DNA of 10,129 bases from Acidobacteriota bacterium (GTDB taxonomy: Bacteria > Acidobacteriota > Terriglobia > UBA7540). The stretch spans positions 766-10,894 of the forward strand of contig PMYF01000858.1 in assembly GCA_003171295.1 (NCBI GenBank). Reading direction: 5' to 3'. This document shows positions 1 to 6,786 of the stretch, in pieces (the first letter of the stretch is position 1; each line of letters starts with the position of its first letter). A program made the translations under genes and the position numbers. A model generated the notes under the pieces. It was not told the DNA's origin, made no database searches, and saw nothing but the letters and a program-made list of their open reading frames with translations.

Positions 1-1064
1 TGAACCAGGCGCTGGAGGGTGCGGGGATTCGCCCTGTCGAAACCGATCTGGGGGAATTCATCATCCAACTGGCGGGCGATCGGCCTGCCCACATCGTGGC
101 GCCGGCCATCCACAAGACCCGCCAGGATGTTTCCGAACTGTTCGTGGCTCACCTGCGGGCCGAGCGCACCGTGGTGCCCGAGGAACTGACCGCCATCGCG
201 CGCCGGGCGCTACGCGAGAATTTTCAAAAAGCCGGCATGGGAGTGAGTGGCGCGAACTTCGCCGTGGCAGAAACCGGGACCCTGGTCCTGGTGGAGAACG
301 AAGGCAACATCCGCATGTGCACCACGGTTCCGCGCCTGCACGTGGCCCTGGTGGGAATTGAGAAGCTGGTCCCGCGGTTGGCTGACCTGGGCGTCTTCCT
401 GCGGCTGCTCGGGCGCTCCGGGACGGGCCAGAAGCTGACCACTTACACTTCCTTCCTGACCGGGCCGCGCCGCTCCGGCGAAGACGGTCCGGAAGAGCTG
501 CACGTGGTGATGGTGGACAATGGCCGGACGGCGGCGCTTGCCGACGCCAAAATGCGCGAGATGCTTTATTGCATCCGCTGTGGGGCATGCCTGAACACTT
601 GCCCCGTTTATCGCAAAATCGGCGGGCACGCTTACGGATGGGTTTACAGCGGCCCCATTGGCGCGCTGGTCACGCCGACACTGGTGGGCATCCGGCAGGC
701 TCGGGAATTACCTTTCGCCTCGTCGCTTTGCGGAGCGTGCCGCGACGTTTGCCCGGTTCGGATCAACATTCCCGATCTGCTTCTGCATCTGCGCGGCCAG
801 GCCCAGACCCAGGCCCCGCTGCGGGCGGCGTCGCTGCTGTCCGAGCGGCACATGTTCCGTCTCTGGGCATGGGCCATGCGCCACCCACGCTTGTATACGC
901 TGGGAACGCGGCTGGCTCGATGGGGGCAGTTCCTGCTGGCGCGCCGGGGTTGGATTCGGAAAATCCCCGTATACCCGGCTTCGCAGTGGACGCTGGGCCG
1001 CGATTTCCCAGCGCTCGCGCCCCAAGCTTTTCGCGACCGCTGGAAACAGCTTCGCCGCGAGTAA
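1..1064 (+). CDS. lutB: LutB, iron-sulfur subunit of the L-lactate utilization complex (5' end missing)
   Basis: The reading frame is open from base 3 and the beginning lies outside the window; the GTG at 96 is internal, because upstream codons already read as conserved LutB sequence (ETDLGEFIIQLAGDRPAHIV). Visible parts are a LUD-type domain (around VAETGTLVLVENEGNIRM and the following LVGIEKLVPRL), then a ferredoxin-like double motif: CIRCGACLNTCP with Cys codons at 570, 579, 588 and 600, and CGACRDVCPV with Cys codons at 729, 738 and 750. A C-terminal tail of about 100 residues follows. In known systems LutA, LutB and LutC together oxidise L-lactate to pyruvate in the cytoplasm, and LutB is thought to carry electrons through two 4Fe-4S clusters. 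No lutC follows; the next gene is a rhamnosidase 73 bp downstream. lutA and lutC, if present, must lie upstream or elsewhere. The family assignment is strong; the substrate is inferred from the family. Confidence 0.93.
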   Translation, partial: NQALEGAGIRPVETDLGEFIIQLAGDRPAHIVAPAIHKTRQDVSELFVAHLRAERTVVPEELTAIARRALRENFQKAGMGVSGANFAVAETGTLVLVENEGNIRMCTTVPRLHVALVGIEKLVPRLADLGVFLRLLGRSGTGQKLTTYTSFLTGPRRSGEDGPEELHVVMVDNGRTAALADAKMREMLYCIRCGACLNTCPVYRKIGGHAYGWVYSGPIGALVTPTLVGIRQARELPFASSLCGACRDVCPVRINIPDLLLHLRGQAQTQAPLRAASLLSERHMFRLWAWAMRHPRLYTLGTRLARWGQFLLARRGWIRKIPVYPASQWTLGRDFPALAPQAFRDRWKQLRRE

Positions 1065-1072
1065 GAGAGAAA

Positions 1073-1089
1073 CCGGGGCTGCGCCCCGG
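1073..1089 (+). terminator. G+C-rich hairpin after lutB, possible weak terminator
   Basis: A perfect 7-bp inverted repeat, CCGGGGC-TGC-GCCCCGG, begins 9 nt after the lutB stop codon. No T-run follows, so it is not a textbook intrinsic terminator. It could act as a transcript-stabilising hairpin or a weak or Rho-assisted terminator separating lutB from the rhamnosidase gene. Confidence 0.4.
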
Positions 1090-1127
1090 CCCGCCTCTTC
1101 CCTCGCCCACACGCGTACCACTCTAGC

Positions 1128-1132
1128 GAGGT
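1128..1132 (+). promoter_or_regulatory. Ribosome-binding site deciding the rhamnosidase start
   Basis: GAGGT ends 5 nt before ATG 1138. Together with the signal peptide that follows, it sets the start well inside an open frame that extends upstream to 658 within lutB. Confidence 0.7.
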
Positions 1133-1137
1133 GCCTC

Positions 1138-3849
1138 ATGTGCCGCCCTGACTCAATTCGAAAGACTTTTCTGGTCGTAATTTTCCTGGCTTTACCTGCC
1201 CTCTATATTCTCCCCTCCGCGCGCGCTGTGGAGGGTCCGCTGCCTCCCGCCAACTTGCGGTGTGAATACCAGAAAAATCCCATGGGGATCGACGTGCGTG
1301 AGCCGCGCTTCGCCTGGGTGCTGGCACACACGGAACGTGGGCAAAAGCAGACTGCCTACCAGGTGCTGGTGGCTTCCAGCCTGGAACTGGTCAACCAGGA
1401 CAAGGGTGACCAATGGGACAGCGGCAAGACTTCGTCGGATGATTCTACCCAGGTGGCCTACAAAGGCAAAACTCTTGCCAGTGGCAAAACCTACTACTGG
1501 AAGGTGCGCTACTGGGACTCTGCGGGCAATACCAGTCCTTACAGTGCCAGCGCTGAATTTGGGGTGGGACTCCTTTCCCGCGACGAGTGGAAGGGGCAGT
1601 GGGTGGGGGGAGACAATCTGCTCCGCAAGGAAGTGACTCTGAACGGGAAGGTGGTTCGCGCCCGCGCCTACGTTACGGCGCTTGGTTACTACGAACTGAG
1701 AATCAATGGCGAGAAGGCGGGATCGAGCGTGCTCGACCCGGCGTGGACCACGTATCCCGCGCGCGTCCTGTATTCCACCTATGACATCACGGCACAACTG
1801 CGCGCGGGGAAGAACGCTTTGGGAGCGATGCTCGGTGGGGGGTGGGCGACGCTCGAGGGAGGGGAGTTCGCTGCACCCTACAAGGAACCCGCCTTGCTGC
1901 TGCAGGTCAACATCGAACTCGCAGGAGGGAAGACGGTCAGTGTGGCGAGCGACAATTCCTGGAAGATGACCAGGGGGCCCATCGTGAGCGACCACGTTTG
2001 GGACGGAGAGGTTTACGACGCGCGGCATGAACTGCCCGGCTGGGACTTGCCGGGTTTTGATGACTCCACCTGGAGCGCGGCGCGGATCCTGGAAGGATCA
2101 CAGGGAATACTCTCCGCGCAGATGATGCCGCCTATCCGCGTTGTGGACTCGATGGTGCCTGTCGCCCTCGCGAATCCGCGGCCCGGCGTTTTTGTGTATG
2201 ACCTGGGCCAGAATCTTAGCGGCTGGGCGGAACTGCGCGTCAACGGCCCGCGCGGCGCCGAGGTTCACCTGCGCTTCTCGGAACTGCTCTATGACGACGG
2301 CATGATCAATCGCGAAAACATCCGCGACGCCAAGGCGCGCGATCTTTACATCCTGCGCGGCGAAGGCGAAGAGGTTTACCAGCCGCGCTTTACTTATCAC
2401 GGCTTCCGCTACGTAGAAGTGACGGGCTATCCCGGCACCCCCAGTCTTGATTCCCTGCGCGGACGCGTGGTGCACACCGCCGTCGAACCCACGGGCAGCT
2501 TCACGGCCTCGAAACCTCTGGTGAATCAGATTCACAAGATCATCCGCTGGTCGGACTTGACGAACCTCCACAGTGTCCCCACCGACTGCGACCAGCGCAA
2601 CGAACGCATGGGCTGGATGGGCGACGCCCAGACCAGCGCCGAAGGCATGATGCTGAATTTCGACATGGCAGCCTTCTACACCAACTTCCTGCGCGACATG
2701 CGCGACGTCCAGGCCCCCGACGGCACCCTCACCGACACCGTTCCCCTCCGCTACGGCAGGCGGCCCGCCGATCCCGCCTGGGGCACCGCCTTCCCCCTGA
2801 TTTGCTGGTATATGTATGAGCAGTACGGCGACCGGCGCATTCTGGAAGAGAACTACGAGGGGCTGAAGAAATACGTGGAGTCCCTGCGCAGCCGCGCGCC
2901 TGACCACGTTCTGCGCTACAGCTATTACGGCGACTGGGTAGCCGTGGCCAAGACTCCGGGCGCCCTCGTTTCCGACTTTTACTATTATTACGACGCCCTT
3001 CTCCTTTCCAAGATGGCAGCCGTGCTGGGCAATTCCCCCGATGCCACGAGTTACGCCCAACTGGCCGCGCAAGTCAAAGACGCTTTCAATCAGGAGTTCT
3101 ACGATGCCAAGACGGGCAACTACGCGAACGGAACCCAAACGGCCAACGCCTTGCCGCTGTTTCTGGACATTCCCCCCAAGGACCGGCGGGGCGGGGTTGC
3201 GGGGAACCTTGTCAACGACATCCTTTACGGTCACGACACCCACGTGACGACAGGCTTCATTGGCGTCCGCTACCTGATGCCGTTACTCACGCAGTTGGGC
3301 CGTTCGGACCTCGCCTATGATCTCGCCGTGCAGACGTCTTATCCGAGCTGGGGTTACATGGCCGCTCACGGCGCCACGACGCTTTGGGAAATCTGGCAGA
3401 ACAAGACCGGGCCGGAGATGAACTCCCACAACCATCACATGATGGGCAGTGTCGATATCTGGTTCTTTGAGGCGCTGGCGGGGATCAACGTGGACAATGA
3501 AAACGCCGGTTACCGCCACTTCCGCATCGACCCCCAAATGGTGCGCGACCTCACTTGGGCAAGCGCCACGGTCGGCACGGTGCGCGGCAATGTAACGTCT
3601 TCGTGGACTCACGCGCCGGGGACGGTAACGCTCGACGTAGATGTGCCCGTCAACAGCTCTGCCAGCGTTTCGATACCCAAGGATTTGGAAATGACGGAGT
3701 TGACGGTCCGTGAAGGCGACCGGGTGGTCTGGAAGAAGAGCCGGTACGTAGAGGGAACGCCGGGCATCACCGCTGCGAAGTATGCCGACGGCCGGGTCAT
3801 TTTCGAGGTGGGCTCCGGCCACTTCGCCTTCCGGATGACAGGCCAATGA
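1138..3849 (+). CDS. Exported alpha-L-rhamnosidase, glycoside hydrolase family 78
   Basis: This 903-residue protein should hydrolyse terminal alpha-L-rhamnose from plant glycosides or polysaccharides outside the cytoplasm. ATG 1138 is chosen because it has a GAGGT ribosome-binding site 5 nt upstream and starts a good signal peptide (R8-K9, hydrophobic 10-26, A28-R29-A30 cleavage). Longer in-frame starts run back into lutB. Domains in order: Ig/FnIII-like about 36-145, carbohydrate-binding rhamnosidase N-domain about 160-330, beta-sandwich about 345-440 (YDLGQNLSGW at 354), (alpha/alpha)6 catalytic barrel about 450-790, and C-terminal beta domain about 793-870. The GH78 signature DQRNERMGWMGDAQ (485-498) carries the presumed general acid E489 and D496; TTLWEIW carries the presumed general base E751. 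The 262-residue gap between the two Glu fits characterised GH78 enzymes. All key residues are present, so it should be active. The natural glycoside is unknown. The downstream FAH-family gene is in the same direction. Confidence 0.95.
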   Translation: MCRPDSIRKTFLVVIFLALPALYILPSARAVEGPLPPANLRCEYQKNPMGIDVREPRFAWVLAHTERGQKQTAYQVLVASSLELVNQDKGDQWDSGKTSSDDSTQVAYKGKTLASGKTYYWKVRYWDSAGNTSPYSASAEFGVGLLSRDEWKGQWVGGDNLLRKEVTLNGKVVRARAYVTALGYYELRINGEKAGSSVLDPAWTTYPARVLYSTYDITAQLRAGKNALGAMLGGGWATLEGGEFAAPYKEPALLLQVNIELAGGKTVSVASDNSWKMTRGPIVSDHVWDGEVYDARHELPGWDLPGFDDSTWSAARILEGSQGILSAQMMPPIRVVDSMVPVALANPRPGVFVYDLGQNLSGWAELRVNGPRGAEVHLRFSELLYDDGMINRENIRDAKARDLYILRGEGEEVYQPRFTYHGFRYVEVTGYPGTPSLDSLRGRVVHTAVEPTGSFTASKPLVNQIHKIIRWSDLTNLHSVPTDCDQRNERMGWMGDAQTSAEGMMLNFDMAAFYTNFLRDMRDVQAPDGTLTDTVPLRYGRRPADPAWGTAFPLICWYMYEQYGDRRILEENYEGLKKYVESLRSRAPDHVLRYSYYGDWVAVAKTPGALVSDFYYYYDALLLSKMAAVLGNSPDATSYAQLAAQVKDAFNQEFYDAKTGNYANGTQTANALPLFLDIPPKDRRGGVAGNLVNDILYGHDTHVTTGFIGVRYLMPLLTQLGRSDLAYDLAVQTSYPSWGYMAAHGATTLWEIWQNKTGPEMNSHNHHMMGSVDIWFFEALAGINVDNENAGYRHFRIDPQMVRDLTWASATVGTVRGNVTSSWTHAPGTVTLDVDVPVNSSASVSIPKDLEMTELTVREGDRVVWKKSRYVEGTPGITAAKYADGRVIFEVGSGHFAFRMTGQ

Positions 3850-3869
3850 AGAGCCTGTTGACCGTCGAA

Positions 3870-3919
3870 GTAGGGCCCGGGCTTGCCCCCGCCTAGGCCG
3901 CCTCAAGGGGCGGCCCTAC
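3870..3919. repeat. REP-like palindromic intergenic element
   Basis: The 139-bp gap between the rhamnosidase and the FAH-family gene holds a 50-bp imperfect palindrome. The ends are a perfect 8-bp inverted repeat, GTAGGGCC (3870-3877) and GGCCCTAC (3912-3919). Inside are a second hairpin, GGCCGCC (3896-3902) with GGCGGCC (3909-3915), the palindrome GCCTAGGC (3891-3898), and a small GGGCTTGCCC hairpin. The architecture resembles repetitive extragenic palindromes that occur in many copies in some genomes. No second copy is in this window, so repetitiveness is not shown. It could stabilise or attenuate the transcript between the two genes. Confidence 0.6.
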
Positions 3920-3988
3920 AAACCAAGGGAACACGTTTCGATTGCAAGAATTTGAGACCGACGTTGAACCTGAAGGGAGCCTGGCAAA

Positions 3989-4936
3989 ATGAAACTGGTG
4001 ACTTACGAAGTAGCCAGACAATCTCGTGTGGGCGTGGTCGAAGGCGAGGTCGTCGTCGATGTGGCCGGCGCGTATGGCCAGATCCCCAAGGGACGAATCG
4101 CCGACGCCAAGGTGGCTGCCGCGGCCAAAGTCCTGCGCAAGCTGGGTAGACCGCCTCAGGACATGCGGGAACTACTGGCAATGGGGGAAAGATATCGCAA
4201 GGCGCTGGGGGTTATCACGGCGGGCGCGGCGGCGCGCGGCCAAGGCCCGAAGGGCCTGCTCACGCCGCTGCGCTCGGCCCGGCTGCGTGCCCCCCTGGCC
4301 AAGCCTGACAAGATCACCTGCGTCGGCTTGAACTATGCCGACCACGCGCGCGAACAAGGCAGCGAGCCGCCTGCGGCGCCGATTTTCTTCCTGAAATCCC
4401 CCAATACCATCTGCGGGCCCGGCGACCCCATCAAGCTGCCGCCCAATTCGACGCAGGTGGATTACGAAGCCGAATTCGCGGTGGTCATCGGCAAGCGCGG
4501 GCGCGACATTGCGGAAGGCGAGGCGCACAAGTACATAGCTGGCTATACCATCCTGCACGACGTGAGTGCACGCGATATGCAGTTCGGCGACAAGCAATGG
4601 TATCGCGGCAAGAGTTGCGATACTTTCGCGCCCACCGGCCCCTGGATCGTCACGGCGGATGAAATTGCGGATCCCCACAACCTGCGCATTTCGCTCACGC
4701 TGAATGGGGAGACTTTGCAGGACTCGAGCACCAGCAACCTGATCTTCCGCGTCCCCTTCCTGATCAGCTATCTCTCCCAGTCCGTCACCTGGGAAGTGGG
4801 CGATTTGATCTCCACCGGCACGCCGCCCGGGGTGGGAGTGTTTCGGAAGCCTCCCGTCTTCCTGAAACCCGGGGATACGGTCAGCGTCAGCGTGGAAGGG
4901 ATCGGGACCCTCACGAACCCGGTCGTGGGACCGTAG
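3989..4936 (+). CDS. Fumarylacetoacetate hydrolase superfamily protein; candidate 2,4-diketo-3-deoxy-L-rhamnonate hydrolase
   Basis: The 315-residue product belongs to the FAH superfamily of metal-dependent C-C hydrolases, lyases, isomerases and decarboxylases acting on 2-keto or diketo acids in the cytoplasm. ATG 3989 has an AGGGAG ribosome-binding site 9 nt upstream. Residues 1-100 form a variable N-terminal domain; the catalytic FAH fold follows. Visible motifs are GLNYADHAREQG with H119, the Mg/Mn-binding set E160 and E162 in DYEAE plus D191 in LHDVSARD, the TGTPPGVG loop, and the C-terminal PGDTVSVSVEGIG. Sequence alone does not fix the substrate: ureidoglycolate lyase, homoprotocatechuate-pathway isomerase/decarboxylase and acylpyruvase relatives share these residues. 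Its position just after an alpha-L-rhamnosidase and near lutB makes the LRA6-type reaction (giving pyruvate plus L-lactate) an attractive inference. No other rhamnose-pathway enzyme is visible. Family certain; substrate tentative. Confidence 0.92.
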   Translation: MKLVTYEVARQSRVGVVEGEVVVDVAGAYGQIPKGRIADAKVAAAAKVLRKLGRPPQDMRELLAMGERYRKALGVITAGAAARGQGPKGLLTPLRSARLRAPLAKPDKITCVGLNYADHAREQGSEPPAAPIFFLKSPNTICGPGDPIKLPPNSTQVDYEAEFAVVIGKRGRDIAEGEAHKYIAGYTILHDVSARDMQFGDKQWYRGKSCDTFAPTGPWIVTADEIADPHNLRISLTLNGETLQDSSTSNLIFRVPFLISYLSQSVTWEVGDLISTGTPPGVGVFRKPPVFLKPGDTVSVSVEGIGTLTNPVVGP

Positions 4937-4981
4937 TTCGCCCCCCTCTGCCGCCGCGGACGACACGGCCCGCGACAGCCT

Positions 4982-5010
4982 TTCGCAGGCCTTTCAGCGG
5001 GCGCTATAAT
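4982..5010 (+). promoter_or_regulatory. Sigma70-like promoter of the P5C dehydrogenase gene
   Basis: A perfect TATAAT -10 box lies at 5005-5010, and TTCGCA (4 of 6 matches to TTGACA) lies at 4982-4987, with the optimal 17-bp spacer. Transcription would start near 5017 and give a leader of roughly 28 nt that contains the GGAGG ribosome-binding site. The rocA-like gene is therefore likely transcribed on its own. Confidence 0.6.
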
Positions 5011-5032
5011 GGGCGGCGCTGAAGGTTGTCCT

Positions 5033-5037
5033 GGAGG
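5033..5037 (+). promoter_or_regulatory. Ribosome-binding site that selects a GTG start
   Basis: GGAGG sits 7 nt before GTG 5045. The alternative in-frame ATG at 5009 overlaps the -10 box and would add 12 residues unlike the family N-terminus, so the GTG is preferred. Confidence 0.8.
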
Positions 5038-5044
5038 CTTCTGC

Positions 5045-6601
5045 GTGCAATTGGCCGAATTCAGGAATGAGCCCTTAAGCGACTTCAAAGGCAATCCGGC
5101 GTATCACCGCCGCATGGAATATGCTTTGGACGAAGTCCGCAACGAACTGGGGCGCGAATATTATTTGGTCATCAGCGGTGAGCGCGTCAGCACCGCCGAT
5201 AAAATCCGCTCCTACAATCCCAGCCACCCGGACCAAATCGTCGGCATATTTTCGAAGGCGGACGCCTCCCTGGCGGACCGCGCCGTTCTTGCTGCTGCTG
5301 ACGCCTTTAAGAGCTGGAGCCGCACGCCGGTGGAGAAGCGGGTCGAGTTGTTGCTCCGTACCGCCACGGTTCTGCGGGAACGCAAGTACGATTTCGAAGC
5401 CCGACTCGTATATGAGGTCGGCAAGACCTGGCCTGAGGCGGACGCCGAGGTGGCCGAGGCCATCGACTTCGCCGAGTTCTACGCCCGCGAGATGCTGCGA
5501 CTGGCCGGCTCGCAACCCCTCCCACCGGTTCCGGGAGAGAAGAACTATCTGTGCTATCTTCCACTCGGTATGGGAATCGTGATTCCTCCCTGGAACTTCC
5601 CGCTGGCTATTCTGGCGGGCCTGACGCTGGCGTCGATCGTGACGGGCAACACCGTGGTTTTGAAACCTTCCAGCGATGCGCCCAGCATCGCCTGCAAGTT
5701 TTTCGAGGCTATGGAGGAGGTGGGCCTGCCACCCGGCGTGGTGAATTTTCTGGCCTGCCCGGGCAGAACGGTGGGTGATGGTTTGGTGAGTCACCCGGGC
5801 ACCCGCTTCGTAGCCTTCACGGGGTCCAAGGAAGTCGGACTCCACATCAATAAGCAGGCGGCCCGGACCTCGCCCGGGCAGATCGGAATAAAGCGCGTAA
5901 TCGCGGAGATGGGCGGCAAGAACGCAATCATTGTGGACAGCGATGCCAACCTCGACGAGGCGGTGGAGGGTGTCATGGCTTCCGCATTCGGCTACCAGGG
6001 CCAGAAGTGTTCTGCCTGCTCGCGGGTCATCGTGGCGACCCCGGTCTATGGAATTTTCCTCGAGAAACTCCTGCAACGCCTGGAGCAGATCACGGTGGGT
6101 CCGGCAGAGCGCCCGGAGAATTATATGGGCCCGGTGATTAACGCTCAGGCCAAGAAATCAATCCTGGAGTACATCGAGGTCGGGAAAAAGGAGGGCCGTT
6201 TGGTCACCGGCGGCGCAGCTCCCGGTGAGGGGTATTTTATTCGGCCTACTGTTATCGTGGATGTTCCCCCTACAGCCCGCATCGCTCAGGAAGAAATCTT
6301 CGGCCCGGTGCTGGCAGCGATTGTGGCCGAGAACTACGAGCAGGCCCTGGCCATCGCCAACAACACCGAGTACGGGCTGACGGGCGCCGTGTACACGCGG
6401 GACCGGCGTAAGCTGGAAAAAGCCGCGGAAGAATTCTTCGTGGGCAACCTCTACTTCAATCGCAAGTGCACGGGCGCGCTGGTCGGCAGCCATCCGTTCG
6501 GGGGATTCAATATGTCAGGAACGGATTCCAAGGCCGGTGGGCACGACTACCTGCTACTCTTCACCCAGGCCAAGGCGGTCTCCGAGAACATCCTTATCTA
6601 A
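5045..6601 (+). CDS. rocA: 1-pyrroline-5-carboxylate dehydrogenase (RocA/PruA type aldehyde dehydrogenase)
   Basis: The enzyme oxidises L-glutamate gamma-semialdehyde, in equilibrium with 1-pyrroline-5-carboxylate, to L-glutamate with NAD+. It is the second step of proline degradation and the last step of arginine/ornithine degradation. The product is 518 residues from the GTG start, close to Bacillus RocA (about 515). The N-terminus (EFRNEPLSDF, then YYLVISGERV) and C-terminus (VGNLYFNRKCTGALVG, MSGTDSKAGG) are those of stand-alone P5C dehydrogenases rather than of other aldehyde dehydrogenases. Catalytic residues are in place: N184 in PPWNF, E288 in AEMGGKN, and nucleophile C322 in GQKCSA, with the usual 34-residue Glu-Cys spacing. 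No proline dehydrogenase gene adjoins it, and it has its own promoter, so it probably works with enzymes encoded elsewhere. It is not clearly connected to the rhamnose genes upstream; an aldehyde dehydrogenase for lactaldehyde would look different. Confidence 0.95.
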   Translation: MQLAEFRNEPLSDFKGNPAYHRRMEYALDEVRNELGREYYLVISGERVSTADKIRSYNPSHPDQIVGIFSKADASLADRAVLAAADAFKSWSRTPVEKRVELLLRTATVLRERKYDFEARLVYEVGKTWPEADAEVAEAIDFAEFYAREMLRLAGSQPLPPVPGEKNYLCYLPLGMGIVIPPWNFPLAILAGLTLASIVTGNTVVLKPSSDAPSIACKFFEAMEEVGLPPGVVNFLACPGRTVGDGLVSHPGTRFVAFTGSKEVGLHINKQAARTSPGQIGIKRVIAEMGGKNAIIVDSDANLDEAVEGVMASAFGYQGQKCSACSRVIVATPVYGIFLEKLLQRLEQITVGPAERPENYMGPVINAQAKKSILEYIEVGKKEGRLVTGGAAPGEGYFIRPTVIVDVPPTARIAQEEIFGPVLAAIVAENYEQALAIANNTEYGLTGAVYTRDRRKLEKAAEEFFVGNLYFNRKCTGALVGSHPFGGFNMSGTDSKAGGHDYLLLFTQAKAVSENILI

Positions 6602-6616
6602 CCGCCTGCGCCCACT

Positions 6617-6660
6617 GTATATCCTCTATGTATTGAAGATTGACCACGTATATCTTATAC
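6617..6660. promoter_or_regulatory. AT-rich patch with palindrome and direct repeat, possible operator
   Basis: Within the 185-bp gap before the GGDEF gene, 6617-6670 is strikingly AT-rich for this GC-rich window. It holds GTATATC twice (6617-6623 and 6648-6654), 31 bp apart, close to three helical turns. The second copy overlaps a perfect inverted repeat, GTATA-TCT-TATAC (6648-6660). The patch lies about 60-105 bp upstream of the predicted transcription start. A regulator-binding site is plausible but unproven; chance matches in AT-rich DNA are easy. Confidence 0.3.
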
Positions 6661-6686
6661 TAATACTCTAGGATTTCTGGCCTCTC

Positions 6687-6715
6687 TTTGCTTTCAAGCG
6701 CCATTTTCGTATAAT
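6687..6715 (+). promoter_or_regulatory. Sigma70-like promoter of the GGDEF gene
   Basis: TATAAT at 6710-6715 is a perfect -10 box. Upstream, TTTGCT (6687-6692, 17-bp spacer) or TTGCTT (6688-6693, 16-bp spacer) is only a weak -35. The predicted leader is about 65 nt and ends with GAGG (6776-6779), 7 nt before ATG 6787. A strong -10 with a poor -35 would fit activator-dependent control from the AT-rich patch upstream. Confidence 0.5.
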
Positions 6716-6786
6716 GCGAACACAGGCAAAGTCGTTCGAGCCCATCGCCGGCTCTGCCCACACCTTGGTGATTTTGAGGCCAGATT

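Noticed and set aside
658..1137. In-frame extension of the rhamnosidase 160 codons upstream, overlapping lutB
   Set aside because: The extension lies mostly within conserved lutB coding sequence in another frame and reads as Arg/Cys/Trp-rich noise. ATG 1138 has a ribosome-binding site and is directly followed by a signal peptide.
2098..3243. 381-codon minus-strand open frame inside the rhamnosidase gene
   Set aside because: It is antisense to the conserved GH78 catalytic region and has low-complexity Gly/Val/Ala composition with no family resemblance.
4955..4974. CGCGG/CCGCG hairpin after the FAH-family gene as a terminator
   Set aside because: The stem is only 5 bp with a 10-nt loop and no T-run; such pairing is expected by chance in GC-rich DNA.
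5075..6076. 333-codon minus-strand open frame inside the P5C dehydrogenase gene
   Set aside because: It is antisense to clear aldehyde dehydrogenase motifs, with no coherent domain and no ribosome-binding site noted.
5045..6601. Lactaldehyde dehydrogenase belonging to a rhamnose pathway
   Set aside because: The N- and C-terminal signatures and overall length match RocA-type P5C dehydrogenase throughout, so the neighbouring sugar genes do not justify a different substrate.
6716..6786. Cyclic-di-GMP riboswitch in the leader of the cyclase gene
   Set aside because: The predicted leader is only about 65 nt and shows no recognisable GEMM-type paired architecture.
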